A stretch of 64,000 nt of DNA, from assembly GCA_940337035.1 (NCBI GenBank), contig OW679195.1, forward strand, positions 171,898,015 to 171,962,014. Reading direction: 5' to 3'. Both the position numbers and the translations under genes were made by a program. The notes beneath the pieces are model-generated. The model worked only from the letters and a program-made list of their open reading frames with translations, ran no database searches and was not told where the DNA came from. Of this stretch, positions 21,192 to 32,390 are shown piece after piece (the first letter of the stretch is position 1; every line of letters starts with the position of its first letter). This DNA comes from Agriotes lineatus (taxonomy: Eukaryota > Arthropoda > Insecta > Coleoptera > Elateridae).

Positions 21192-22711
21192 CAGGATGTT
21201 TAAAAAATACGTTTGAATATATTACACACTTATAGATTTTACCAATACAAACAAAAAAGTTCTAATAAACATCAATCAAGTGTTTTCAAGATACGGAGTT
21301 TTTAAAGGAAATAAATATTGCTTGTTATTTCAATAAGTTCCCCAACCATTAAAACAAATAGCCGTGTAAATAACACATTTTAATTACAAATAATTAAAGT
21401 AGATGTTCTACATGTTCCATTTGTACACATCCTTCGCATCTCTGTAAAAATGAACGCCGCATTCTTTCAAAAATTCCCGGATTCATACGAACAGTCTGGC
21501 AGGCATGTTCTATTCGTTCTTGCAATTCGTTTAAATTATTCACTGGGCTTGAATAAACTAACTACTTTAAATATCCCCAAAATACAACGAGTCGAGGTCA
21601 CGAGATCTAGGTGGCCACACAACTGAACCCGCTCGCCTATCTACCAATTTTCGTTTAGGAAATTTCTGACCATGATTGAAAAATATGCAGGAGCCCCATC
21701 GTGCATCAACCACATATCAATTCTATTAATGAGGGGAATATCTTCTAACAATAGGGGCAAGGCATTATGCAAAAAGTCAAGATACAATTGGCCAGTTAAA
21801 CGGTTTGGAAGAAAGAAAGGTCCTATTATATGGTCTCCAAAAACACCAAGCCAAACGTTAATTGAAAACCGTTGTTGGCAATTCAATAACAGCATGAGGG
21901 TTTTCATCTGGTCAAACATGGCTGTTGTGGAAATTAAAAATGCAATTTCTTGTGAAACTAGCTTTGGTAGTAAAGAAGACTTCACTAATAAAGTTTGCGT
22001 TTTCCATAACTCTTGCCAGTGACAAAACACCAGACAAGCAGCATAATCAGGCACAATAGGAGCCTGTACCCTTTGAATATGGTATGGGTACAATTGCTCA
22101 CGTGATATTCTCCAAATTAGGGAAGCATTAATATTTGTTTTGGCAGAAAGTCTTCTAGTACTGGTACCTGGATTTTCTTCAATCCTCCTTAAAATGTTAA
22201 GTTTTGCTTCAGGATTAAAAACTGATCTGAGCCAACCACACCACCATTTCTTGATTTAAATGCACTAATTTTGAATAAACGTTGATGCAAATTTGTAGAA
22301 AATTTGTTACACGGAAGTGTAAGAATTACCATTGGCCTTACTATACATAAAATGTTTATCTGCCATTTCTGCATTGGTAAACATTCTAAAATATTAGGTA
22401 CATAGGTAAATAACAAATTTGAAAAAATCGATAATGAGCAACAGCAACAACTACTTTAATAGCAAACAACGACAGCAAAAGGTGACAACAACAATAACAA
22501 TATTAACATAAAAACTCAAAAAAAAAAATTGTTTTATCCACTTCGATAGCAGACGTGATAAATACGATTCTGCACTCCTACTCTGCGTAATTAATTTGGT
22601 TGTATCACGAAAATGTTTGATTTTCGAACCCACGTTTATTAGGACTTTTTTGTTTGTATTGATGAGTTGTATAAGTCGGTAAAATATCCAACTGTATTTT
22701 TTAATACCCTG
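21192..22711 (-). mobile_element. Mariner-type element in the host intron, TA duplicates
   Basis: The ends are CAGGATGTTTAAAAAATACG and, complemented from the right, CAGGGTATTAAAAAATACAG, with TA at 21190-21191 and 22712-22713. Terminal similarity runs about 85 bp, through ATACAAACAAAAAAGT and TCTAATAAAC. The 1.5-kb length fits a full-size mariner. It belongs to the same terminal-repeat family as the element at 7803-9049. Coding is on the minus strand. Confidence 0.87.
21641..22416 (-). pseudogene. Mariner-type transposase, broken
   Basis: Starting near 22416, the N-terminus reads LFTYVPNILECLPMQKW, then a diverged HTH. The frame 22093-21641 covers the catalytic half: NVWLGVFGDHIIGPFFLPN, LYLDFLHNALPLLLEDIPL, and MWLMHDGAPAYFS. 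HDGAP holds the second catalytic Asp; the usual histidine is Tyr. The first Asp block (normally TDEA) is not readable, and a frameshift separates the HTH from the catalytic part. It is dead. Confidence 0.8.
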
Positions 22712-23513
22712 TATAAGAAGATCCACATGTCTTGACTCAAATTTGAAACCCCTGGTACTTCTGTGTAATTGTATTAAAAGGAATAAATAATTTTGTCAGT
22801 TTTCTTAATATTTAATGCAAAGTGTGTTCAAACTAGTTTGATCATACGTTTTAGCAAATAGTGTGAAAATAATTGAAATCAAGTAAACACAAAGGTTCAC
22901 GCAATTAGTCCACAAAAACTGCATAACTTGCGCCAGATAAGACGTGTGTCAAGTTTCTATGTCGTGATAACAATTAAATGTAAACGACACATGCAATCGA
23001 GTGACGGTTCCGTATTTACAAACAGACGCTGCGGTTTTACAAGTGTAGTGTATCGTATATCAAAAGTACAACCGGTGCAAGTTTGCGAGGCTACTAGGTC
23101 AAGACAAGCGTTTAGAATTACATTAGTTAAAACACATATGATTGTAATTTTAATAATAGGTCGTAAACACGGCACACATTTACTGTATATATAGCTCTGT
23201 GATATGTTTTAGAATTTAATATACCTTTAACCACTAATGTATATTCATTGATGGGGACGAATACAGGCTACAAATGTTCGTAAAGAGTTGGCATGGCCTG
23301 GCCTTCTCACCCTATCTCTTAACAACAAAATAAACTCCATCTCTTGTCAAATAAAACTAAACTGGTTTTACAACAAACATAAAAGGTGCTAAGTTCCAAT
23401 TAATTTTGGCCACATCTTTTACAAAGTGCAACAAAATAACAAGCGCCTTTGTACCTTAACATGACACAAGAAACAAATAATAATTACTAACTTAATTTTT
23501 TTTTTAATTTTAG

Positions 23514-23776
23514 GGAGCTCAGATGACTGTTAACGCAATAAATGCTATGAGCATTAGTGTCAATGGTGTTGCTGTAGGTAATTCAATGTATCAAGTTGCG
23601 TATAATTGGGCCAGACAGCAACAAACACCATCTTGGCTCACAGTAGTTCAGCTAAGTTCATCTATATTATTCTTTGGAAATTCTGTATATAACTTCCGAA
23701 CTGTTGGTACAATTATTGAAGAAACACAAACAAACACACTTCGTGAAATCAACGAGACGCTAAGCAACCGACAAAG
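23514..23776 (+). CDS. Host gene exon: DUF4781-like protein, third part
   Basis: The exon follows TTTAATTTTAG and ends before GTGAGT at 23777. It enters in phase 0 and leaves two bases of a split codon, which pairs with 24199. The peptide GAQMTVNAINAMSISVNGVA continues through MYQVAYNWARQQ, a third small-residue-rich segment, then LTVVQLSSSILFFGNSVYNF, a short hydrophobic helix, and a polar end (TNTLREINETLSNRQR). Confidence 0.85.
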
Positions 23777-23799
23777 GTGAGTTAATATTGCCATAGTAT

Positions 23800-24080
23800 A
23801 CAGGGAGTTTATTATAACGCGCAATGTGTAAATGCGTTTATTTTATAATGCAATATGGAAACGTTACTGAGTATGTAGAAATATAATATATTCTACAGAG
23901 GAAAAAACTCTGTTGATCAAATGGTATAAAAACTTCAGTTTACAGCAAGTATGTGGGTTATTACATGCCCTGTTGTTCTTTCTGAAGCTTCTTTTTCAAT
24001 AAAATTACGGTTCATATATTGCATTTTAAAATAAACGCATTTACACATGGCGTGGCGTACCACTAGAAACCAATAGCAAC
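23800..24080. repeat. Small inverted-repeat element in the last intron
   Basis: TGTGTAAATGCGTTTATTTT near 23825 is matched by AAAATAAACGCATTTACACA near 24030, with weaker similarity outward to about 23800 and 24080. It is non-coding and MITE-like. A further partial copy of one arm (ATTGCGCTTTAAAATAAATT) sits at 24113. Confidence 0.65.
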
Positions 24081-24198
24081 AATCAAGTCCTCATGGAAAC
24101 AGGAATACCACATTGCGCTTTAAAATAAATTCACTGTATATAATAAAACAATATGGAAATATCTACTGTTTTCCTAAATATACAAATGTATGTTCCAG

Positions 24199-25153
24199 AA
24201 AAATGTTTAACAAAGTTACAAAGGAGACAATCCGAGTGCAAAATGGAGATGCTCAAACAGGACGAGCTGAAGTTATTTCTTTGATTAATAAAGTACCAAA
24301 TAAAAAAGATCTATTTGCTATTTTAAATCGCAATAATAGGTTATTCAACGAGAGAAATATCAAATTTTCTGCAGACAATGGAGAAATTAAGTTAAATGGA
24401 ATACCTGTTGATTTATTTAAATTTGATTCAATGAGCAAAACACAAAGAGCACAGTTTCTTATAGATTTGCCCTCAACTGCTCCGCCATCAGGTGTAAATA
24501 TCAATTTTAATGTGATGCAAATTGGCAACACCTTAAAATCGGTGTTTGAATTGGAAAATATTGGCATAGCAGCCAGATACAGACACTTAATTCCTACTGC
24601 AGCCTCCTGTTCTATATTAATTGCACAGCTTTTGCAACACTATTCAGAAGTAATTCAGGAGAAAATTTTAAGAATAACCAAAGCTTTAATTGATAAGCTC
24701 ATGGATTTAATAGACGTAAATATTTTCAGATCAGAATATTTTGCATATAAAGAACCGTTTGGTGTAATAATAAAATTTGTAATTGACTTTTTAAAAACGA
24801 AGGTGAATAATTATGAAGATAAGTATGAGGCGGCAAAACAATTAGCTCAACAGTCTCTCAACTTCGATGAAGAAAAATTTGATATAGAATGGGGAGTTGC
24901 AAGACTTGAATATGCCAGAAGAGCAGTTTATTGGTTTGAAAAATCTGCTCATGCATTTGTTAATGGCATTTCTGTAGACGAGTTACGCCTACGCGAGCTA
25001 ATAGAATATGTAATGACTAGAATAACGCAATCAATGTATGATTATATGGATAGTGCAGAAAGGCGCAACCATCAAAATCAAAACAGTACACATAATACCA
25101 ATAGAATAAAGTGTCTGGTTTGTGGTGGACATTATTTTAGTGCAAATAACTAA
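24199..25153 (+). CDS. Host gene last exon: DUF4781-like protein, C-terminal part
   Basis: The exon follows TATGTTCCAG. Its first base completes the codon begun at 23775-23776, and 316 codons follow to TAA at 25151-25153. The protein is soluble and mostly helical: KMFNKVTKETIRVQNGDAQ at the start, DLFAILNRNNRLFNERNI, and then a long helical half. It ends with a Cys/His knuckle-like tail (IKCLVCGGHYF). Together the four downstream exons encode 646 residues. The open frame also runs upstream of 24199, but the phase match and splice signals favour this start. The role is unknown. Confidence 0.87.
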
Positions 25154-26590
25154 ACTCTTACCATTGTGTTTGTAATTTATTTTACGATTACTTCTTAATC
25201 AAATATTTCTGAGATTTTTAATATGACAGATAAATCACATTCACATTTAAATTTTATAATCAATTATTGATAACTGGTGGTGTTATATGGTAAGTTGACT
25301 AGACTTCCAGCTTTTAAAGAGATCATACTTTGTTTGAATTGTTCAGTTGTCGAATTTGACGTTATAATGTTACTAAAATATTGTTTTTGTATGTTTATTT
25401 CCTTCTTACTCAAGTATTCTGTTTTTTTTTGTTCATGCTATTTCATTCCTGTTATATTTAATTATGGGCCCATTGGTACATATATAATGTGCAAATTATT
25501 TTTCTAGGTGTCAGATGATACTTAGAAATTTATATATCAAAAGTTATAAATAGATAATAGCTGGTACATCTTGATGTAAATATAAAAGCGTTTAGTTAAA
25601 CCTAGGCTATCCATCGTCTTTTATCATCCGAATTTAAATGTCCCATTTTTTTACTTAAAAAATTTGGCCACCCTAATGTATGACGATATATAATTGTAGA
25701 TTATTTCAGTGAAAAACGTAGTAGTTATATTTTTATAGATGTAATATAGGCATTGGTGATGGAATATTTTTAATAAACTGGATTTATATAAACAATTTTG
25801 TGGTTTAATCAATATCTAATGGTTAAATAAAAATAATAATAATTTGTATTTGCCCAACAGGATACCTAATTATAGGACAATGCGCACACACATTATTTAA
25901 ATAATATAAATTTAACAAAACAATGATGAAACATAATACTGTATGCCTGTCTATAACACAGCAGAAAGCATTACAATAAATAATAAAAAATATTGTATGC
26001 CGATCTATAACGCAAAAGCTAGATAAACAGTAAAAATATATATTTCACAAAAACATTTTATAATAGTAAAAACACGAGATCTAACAACTTGAATTAAAAA
26101 CAAATATATGACGACCAAAAACTGATATATCCCAGCAAACAAGCAAAAAATATCACATGTACCTATATACAATTTTACTGCCCTCCGAAATGTAATACCA
26201 CAGAATTGATTAATCAATTAACAATGCAACAGAAAATTTTACAGAGACGACTAATTTTGATATAGAACAATAAGAAATATGATCCTGCCTGCATTCTATG
26301 CTAGGTACTACCAAATGGAATTGGTTCAAAAGTACAGGACAGTCTATATATGATTATTCAGTAAATTGCAGAAAAAGTTCATAGCAGTGCAAATCCTTCA
26401 TGTGTCCAAACTTTGTAGTTCAGCTTTTGTAACAAACAATTATGATTTGTACCAGTCGTTGGATATTCACCTTCAAACTTATACACAAAAAAACTCTGTA
26501 AATTTCTTTTGTACTCTTTTGATGGCTAATTTATGTGTTAAGTAATACGGATTCCTATTAAAGCACCATATTCTATCTTCTCTCCTTCTC
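25154..26590 (+). other. 3' untranslated region and unclassified flank
   Basis: AT-rich sequence after the stop codon. Candidate poly(A) signals AATAAA lie at 25772-25777 and 25826-25831. From about 25860 the sequence has no recognisable gene. A phrase TCTATAACACAGCAGAAA near 25952 recurs in similar form at 32062. Confidence 0.45.
25772..25777 (+). terminator. Candidate poly(A) signal of the host gene
   Basis: AATAAA 619 bp past the stop codon, followed within 30 bp by a GT-containing stretch (TTTTGTGGTTT). A second AATAAA at 25826 is an alternative. Which one is used cannot be read from sequence alone. Confidence 0.4.
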
Positions 26591-27310
26591 TTTCAGCTTG
26601 TTTGGGTCCACTAGTGGAGGTAGAGCTCTCCCTTTTCTCCCCATGCTCTTATACATTGGGCATCGTGTCTGTGGCCTTCCCGCAGTCATATGGTTCATCG
26701 CTCTGCATTTGCCTCGCGACATGTCCTACCTATTGCCACTTCTGCTATGCTATGCTTTGGATGATGTATGTTATTTTTGTTTCCTCATGTCTGATTTTTT
26801 TATGTAAGCTTAACTCAAGCAATCTCCTCTCCATGGATCTTTGGGATACCCTCAGTTAGTTAGCGGTTTTCTTCATAAGAGTTACAGTTTTTAAGTCGTA
26901 AGTGGCCACAGGTGGCACACATGTATTGCATACCTTTCTCTTTAAACAAATTGGTATGTCACGGTTTTTTAAAAATGTAGTTCAGGCGACTAAAAGCTGT
27001 TCAGGAAAAAGCAGCTCTTCTTTTAATCTCTACACTTTGGTTTTTTTCCCAGTTTCAATGTGCGTCCAAGGTATACAACCTACATAGTTTTCAACATTTT
27101 GTATATTTTGATCATCTATTTTGATCCACTTGTTTGTCTGCCTCATAATTTTTGTTTCACTGACATTCATTTCAAGGCCCATCTCCCAAGATCTATTGTT
27201 ACTTCTTGTACCATGGTATCTAGCTCTGTTATGCCTTCGCTGATGAGAATAATGTCATCTGCGAATCTTAGATTACTTAGGTAACTACCGTCTATTTTCA
27301 CTCCTTTTTC
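26590..27310 (-). pseudogene. LINE reverse transcriptase, 3' part, degraded
   Basis: Read leftward from 27310 it gives YLSNLRFADDIILISEGITE, the RT palm box FADD, then fragments of the thumb. It ends with MTAGRPQTRCPMYKSMGR-like sequence equivalent to the GKRxRGRPxxRW tail. Many stops are present. It is a minus-strand non-LTR remnant distinct from the one at 27340-28990. Confidence 0.65.
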
Positions 27311-27339
27311 TTCTCAGGGTCTTCTTCTTCTTCTGCAAG

Positions 27340-28990
27340 TGCTTATTCGTTTCGAATATTGGCGATCATCCTGGCTATGGTAACTTTGTTTACGGCTGCT
27401 CTGAATAACTCCATGGTTGTTTTAGAGAACCATCCTTTTAAGTTTTTGAGCCACAATATCCTTCTCCTACCAGGTCTTCTTCTGCCATGTACTTTCCCTT
27501 GTAGGATTAATTTGAGAGGGTGGTATTTCGTCTCATACCTCATTATGTGGCCCAAATATTCTAGCTTTCCACTATAAAGTGCTTATTACCTCTTTTTCTT
27601 TATTCATTATTTCCAGCACTGATTTATTTGTCACTCTGTCTACCCATGAGATTCTCAAGATTCTCATATACAGCCACATCTCGTAGGCTTCAAGTCTTTT
27701 TTGGGTTGCCTCAGTTAATGTCCATGACTTCACCCCGTAGAAGAGTATCGAGAAAACGTAACGTCTTAGGGGTCTGATTTTTATGTCTAGAACGAGATTG
27801 TGACTTTTAAATAGCTTAGACATTGTGTTGAAGGCTTGTCTTGATTTCTCTATTCTACACTTAATTTCTTAAAAATGGTCCCGATGGTCTTAATGTACCT
27901 AGATAGTTGAATCTTGATACCCGTTCTATTGGTGTTTCTCTGATAAACAGTCAACAGTTTTCAATTTGTTCCTTTCTTATTATCATGAACTTGGTTTTAT
28001 TGGTGTTCATTTCTAGCTCGTAGTGCTCACTAGCATCATTTACTTTATTTATAAGTTGCTGCAGGTCATTCAAATTATCCACAAACAACGCAGTGCCATC
28101 TGCATAGCGAATGTTGTTAAGAAGTTCTCCGTTTAGCATGATTCTGTGGTTGGTATTTTTCAGGACTCCCTTCAATATTTCTTCTGAGTACAGTTTGAAT
28201 ATCAGTGGAGAAAGGATACATCCTTGCCTAACGTCTCGAAGGATATTGATAGCTTTTGTCTGGTCTTCTGCGTTTGGTCTTTATGGTGGCTGTCTAATTC
28301 CAATACAAGTTTCCGATGATTCTAACATCTCGGTCACCCATCCCACTGTTTTTAATACTTGTATCACCTTTACATGCTGTATTCTATCGAACGCTTTCTG
28401 ATAGTCAACAAAGCATGCAAAAACGTCACAATGCATGTCTCGGCATCTTTGAAATAAAACTTGCAGACTAAACAGAGCATCTCTCGTGCCAACTCCTTTC
28501 ATAAATCCAAATTGTGTATTCGTCACCCTTTCCTCGCATAGTTTGTAAATTCTTCGGTAAATGATTTTAAGAAATAGCTTCAATGAGTGACTCATGAGGC
28601 TAATTAGTCTACAGTCCCCATATGTCTTGGCTCCTTGTTTCTTTGATAGCATTATGAAATCTGAAACGAGCATTTATTTGGTATGTCTCCGATATTGTAT
28701 ATATTGTTAAAGATGTTACTTAGTAATTTTATAGATCTTTCATCAAGAAGTTTGAGAAACTCTGACTGCATCCCATCTGGTCCTGGGGCTTTTCCTTCTT
28801 TCATAGATGTGATAGCGGTTTTAACTTGATCAGCTAATATACTACATAGATCCAGCTTCCGCCTGTATAGTTGGTGTATTTCCCCTTTCATCGTGGAATA
28901 AATCCTCTATGTACGTTTTTCATGTTTATTTAATGTCTTTTCTGTCGACAATTAGTTCTCCCGCTTCCCAGCTAAGTTTTTGAAAACATC
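27340..28990 (-). pseudogene. LINE reverse transcriptase, frameshifted, catalytic Asp lost
   Basis: In order on the minus strand: KEGKAPGPDGMQSEFLKLL (28800), GDCRLISLMSHSLKLFLKII (28600), DVFACFVDYQKAFDRIQH (28400), NNIRYADGTALFVDN (28100), then VKSWTLTEATQKRLEAYEM (27720) and GRRRPGRRRILWLKNL (27450). These are RT blocks 1-7 and the C-terminal tail of an endonuclease-type LINE. The palm box reads YADG rather than YADD. Four or five frame breaks separate the pieces. Confidence 0.78.
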
Positions 28991-30770
28991 TTCAAGGGCA
29001 AGTGCGACGAAGGATTAAAGGGTTGGCCTTACCTGGTGGCGAAAGTTGTACTTGTTATTTTTCTAAGTGGTAAATATCGGCCTAGGTTGGCTAACTAGTC
29101 GAGAGAGTCGGAGTTCCAGCAAAGCTGCAACAAAACTATGGGAGAGGGCGCCAGGTCCTCGAGGTTGACAAATCCTTGGGTCGGACTTCCCCAAGGTCAG
29201 AGATATAACAAACAAATCAAAATAACAACGGAACCAATAGCTACTAACAATCTTTATTTGATTATATAGTCCGGCAAATAAAACAACGAATTCACACAAA
29301 ACACAGACCACCAATATACATATTAACACAACAATCAATAAAAATCTATCACAGTAATTACCAAGATTATCACCAATAATATCTCAACCAACAATTACAA
29401 ATACATATCACAGTTGACCTAAGACACCAACGCATGGTGCCATAACAACTAAATCAGAGCTAGGTATCTCGTAAGCACCTTAATAGTGCTCACAACCTAT
29501 ATCAATCAAATACGCAGTAGCATGTCTAAACATGCATCCAGGGATGGTCACCGTGAAGCGGGAATCGACACGACACGAGGCATGACTATATTAACCTACA
29601 AACATAACCAAGGAAAGCTTTAAATATGCAACTAATCTCCGTTAAGCGGAGTGCAAAACTAAGGGTGCGAATAGCGCAAGCAAAAGTGTAAGGCCAACAT
29701 TTAACCCCAAGGTTAATGCAATACGCAACATTACGCATGAATAAAAGTGAGCACAGGAGCAGCCGTCACAACAAATCAAAGCAAACTACATGGGGCTGCT
29801 GTACATACAGGTAAGTAAGCTAATTAATTCACTATCTAAAAGCTCAAATAGACACCAAAAAAATTGATATGCACAAAATACCAATATAGTAATTCAAAGG
29901 TCATACAAATCGATTCCAATAAACGTACAATACAAACTAAACCCTACTACACCTCAGATTCACACGGCACGTGGGGGCCGAACTGCTGGAGGAGATGAGA
30001 CAATCCAGGCACGCTGGCCAAAGGAGACGGCCTCGCCACAGGCAGCAGATGAGTCTCGCTAGATGTTACGATGCAGCGATTGCAGGGGCAGCAAATCTAG
30101 GCTGCGGAGACAGGCGGCCAGCCGGCACGTGGAGCATTGCATGATCCAGACATAACCAAATGCACGAACACGAACCAATCCAGGTATTAAAAACTCATTT
30201 TCATGGCGTAGAATAAAAAGCTAAAAATACAAATTTCTAAGTACACAACCGAGCTGAAGAAAAGAAGCCGAAACTAATCTACGAGTGGTGACGAACAGCT
30301 TGAGGCCCACTCCGATCGGAGAGGAGGCCCAACAAAACCGCTAAAAAGCGTAGCGAACGCCTGACAGCAACATACAAAAGCTTCCATGGCGTTCCAGAGG
30401 GTCACCTTGCCTCACATAGTCCTTCAAAATAATGAGGACAGCTATATCCAGAGCTGAACGAAGCAAAAGGTACCCAGGGCACCAACTTCACACGACCGAA
30501 TCGAGGATGGAAAAGAATGACAATTGACCAAAGCAGTCCAAAATCTCAGGTTATCAAAATGTTCCAAAATTCGAAAAAGGAAGAAAAACTATTAGAGTGC
30601 AGGCGTATGTGCCAAGCTGATAAACAGAACTGCCCCTTTGTTTGAATTTAAAACTGATGCTAGTAAGGTTGCCTATCTAGTTAGGTAAATTATTGTATTT
30701 TTAGGAAATAAATGTAAATTGCCAAATCTGATTAATTATTTCAACTATTATGTAGATAATCACAAAATGA
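28991..30770. other. Unclassified, GC-richer non-coding region
   Basis: Its composition differs from the surroundings: the plus strand is rich in CA/AAC, with GC-rich patches such as GGAGGCCCAACAAAACCGC near 30325. A short inverted similarity links AAGGGTTGGCCTTACC (29019) and GTAAGGCCAACATTTAACCC (29679). No reading frame longer than 91 codons and no recognisable motif was found. It may be the non-coding part or LTR of an unidentified element. Confidence 0.35.
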
Positions 30771-30823
30771 GCGTAACACAAGAGTAAAAAGTCTTGGTGA
30801 TATTACGTCTACTCTTTTCACTT

Positions 30824-31215
30824 CTATTGTATTGATTTTGACGGTATCGTCAAACCTGGAAAGTCATTTTTATATATATTTTCAAGAAGTCTAGAGTCAA
30901 ATGTAGCGCTATTTATTGCTCTAAAAATTTCCCATGTCTTGACAGTGTGAAAAGCATTCTGAAACTCAATAATTGTAATAAAAGTAAATTTGGATGTTGT
31001 ATTCATTTGCTTTCTCTATAAGTTGTTTTGCTATTTGGAGATAGTCTAATCTGCTGAAGCCCTTTCGGAGACCAATCTGCTCTGTTGGCTGAGAGCTATC
31101 AAACTTGGTTGTTAGTCTGTAATAATTCTGCTGAGTAATTTATATATGTGTAATAAAGGCTTATGGGACGATAATTTTCAATATTTGTATTATGTCTCTC
31201 TTTACTTCCCTCATC
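30824..31215 (-). pseudogene. LINE reverse transcriptase fragment
   Basis: The minus strand reads IENYRPISLYYTYIN near 31185, then QQSRLVSERA near 31080, then TFITIIEFQNAFHTVKTWEI near 30970 and ENIYKNDFPGLTI. These are RT blocks 2-4, where FxDFxKAFD has become FITIIEFQNAFH. It is a short, inactive fragment. Confidence 0.65.
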
Positions 31216-31335
31216 TAAAAGATGAAGCCAGTACTGTAATCTCAAAAAAATCACTTTCCAAGATTTCTTCAGATCTTTACGTTTCATGGTCCCTAGATGA
31301 TGAAAAACAGGTTTTCTCAATTTCATCTGTCTGTC
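31199..31335 (-). repeat. Short dispersed repeat, partner of 16600-16712
   Basis: Contains CCCTCATCTAAAAGATGAAG, GATTTCTTCAGATCTTTACG and AAAACAGGTTTTCTCA, which pair as the complement of 16600-16712. It ends with CATCTGTCTGTCTGTTGAC, followed by CTCAAAAACTA, which resembles the interior of the 'ACTTCC' repeat, so the two may be related. Confidence 0.6.
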
Positions 31336-31442
31336 TGTTGACAGTATAACTCAAAAACTATTTGTTGGAGGAAGACGATACTTTGCATGGACCTTAAAAA
31401 ATATTTGTTTATTTTTACTTTAACTGAGAAATAGAAAATAGT

Positions 31443-31560
31443 TATTTATGGTATGAGGGTCTTATATTACAAATAATTCACGAGAGAAAAGTTGAGCCCT
31501 CGAGGACGCTAGGCTGTGAAGGGTCACTTCCCGAGTGAATTATTTGTAATAACACATGAG
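31443..31560. repeat. Short inverted repeat
   Basis: ATTACAAATAATTCAC near 31472 pairs with GTGAATTATTTGTAAT near 31536, arms of 16 bp around a 50-bp GC-richer loop. It could be a terminal fragment of a small MITE. Confidence 0.6.
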
Positions 31561-31710
31561 TGTCATACAAAATGTTATCCAACAACTCAATAAATATCTA
31601 AAAAAACATACATTTTGTATTGACAGCTGTGAAAAGTCATAAGTGACAATTTGGAAAATACCAAGGGTTCAAATAAATTTATTATTAGAATCGCCTGTAA
31701 TTCGCGTTAT

Positions 31711-31851
31711 ACGTTTGGCAGTACTGAAGTATATTGTTAGTCTATGTCAAATTCAAGGTTAATAGATTAGGTTTTCTTTGTTATTTGACACAGACTGAAG
31801 CAAAACTTAACCTGCAAATCTCGAATTTAACATAGGTTGACAGTGTTTTAA
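31711..31851. repeat. Foldback MITE, family A, diverged core
   Basis: TAGTCTATGTCAAATTCAAG is followed by a short centre and then CTCGAATTTAACATAGGTTG, ending in a diverged TGACAGTGTT. The outer arms seen at 3700 or 56941 are missing. It appears to be the oldest of the four copies. Confidence 0.65.
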
Positions 31852-32089
31852 ATAATATAAAACCCCAGGGTTTTATGACTATAATACTCTATGGGTCTAT
31901 GACCTACATAATACAACTGATATTAGTGTAATTATACCTCTATAATATGTGAGTTGTGGGTAAAAGTAATCATTTTCACATAGCTCAGGCTTTATCATTG
32001 GTGAAAATAAGACCTAACAGATACAGGGTAAACATCACAAATGGATCAGAATAGTATTGTGTCTATATAACACAGCAGAAACTCGTCCA

Positions 32090-32325
32090 ATTCGAGAACG
32101 CCCATGGCTCAGTTATTCCAGCGGCCACAAGTGGCGGACCCGAGCGGCGGACTAAAAACTGGAGTCTAAATATTCGCCTGGGAGTGCAGAGTTCGAATCC
32201 ATGGGGATTAATTTGTTTTTATTTGCAAATTGATCTAATTCACATGAAGGAAGTTCTGTGTAAGCCCCTTTACAGATTTTAAAATAAATTAAATTTAGTA
32301 GTAGTAGTAGTAGTAGTAGTAGTAT
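32090..32325 (+). repeat. tRNA-derived SINE-like element with (TAG)n tail
   Basis: A tRNA-like head at 32101-32217 has acceptor-like arms CCCATGG and CCATGGG, an A-box-like GACCCGAGCGGC, an anticodon-arm-like GGACTAAAAACTGGAGTCT, and a consensus B box GTTCGAATCC. A body of about 80 bp follows and ends in eight or nine TAG units (32298-32325). The head is too long for a functional tRNA. RNA polymerase III promoter boxes plus a simple-repeat tail fit a SINE. Target duplicates were not found. Confidence 0.5.
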
Positions 32326-32390
32326 TTTTGAGAGTCATGTCTAGCAAGTAGGCCTTTATAGGCACTTTTTGCCAACCCCATGAACAAGGT

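Larger units (their letters stand above)
19613..23513 (+). other. Intron with mariner copies
   Basis: Bounded by GTACGT at 19613 and TTTAATTTTAG at 23513. It holds a degraded mariner remnant near 20380-20840 and a more complete mariner at 21192-22711. No gene was recognised in 19613-20380 or 22714-23513. Confidence 0.6.

Noticed and set aside
22928..23194. Overlapping frames on both strands in the host intron
   Set aside because: Neither shows a recognisable domain, and both lie inside an intron with no splice support.
24113..24198. Translation start upstream of the last host exon
   Set aside because: The frame is open upstream, but the acceptor TATGTTCCAG at 24198 and the exact phase match with 23776 show that this part is intron.
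32101..32217. A functional tRNA gene
   Set aside because: The span between acceptor-like arms is about 115 bases, the D and anticodon arms do not fold with normal spacing, and a SINE-like tail follows.
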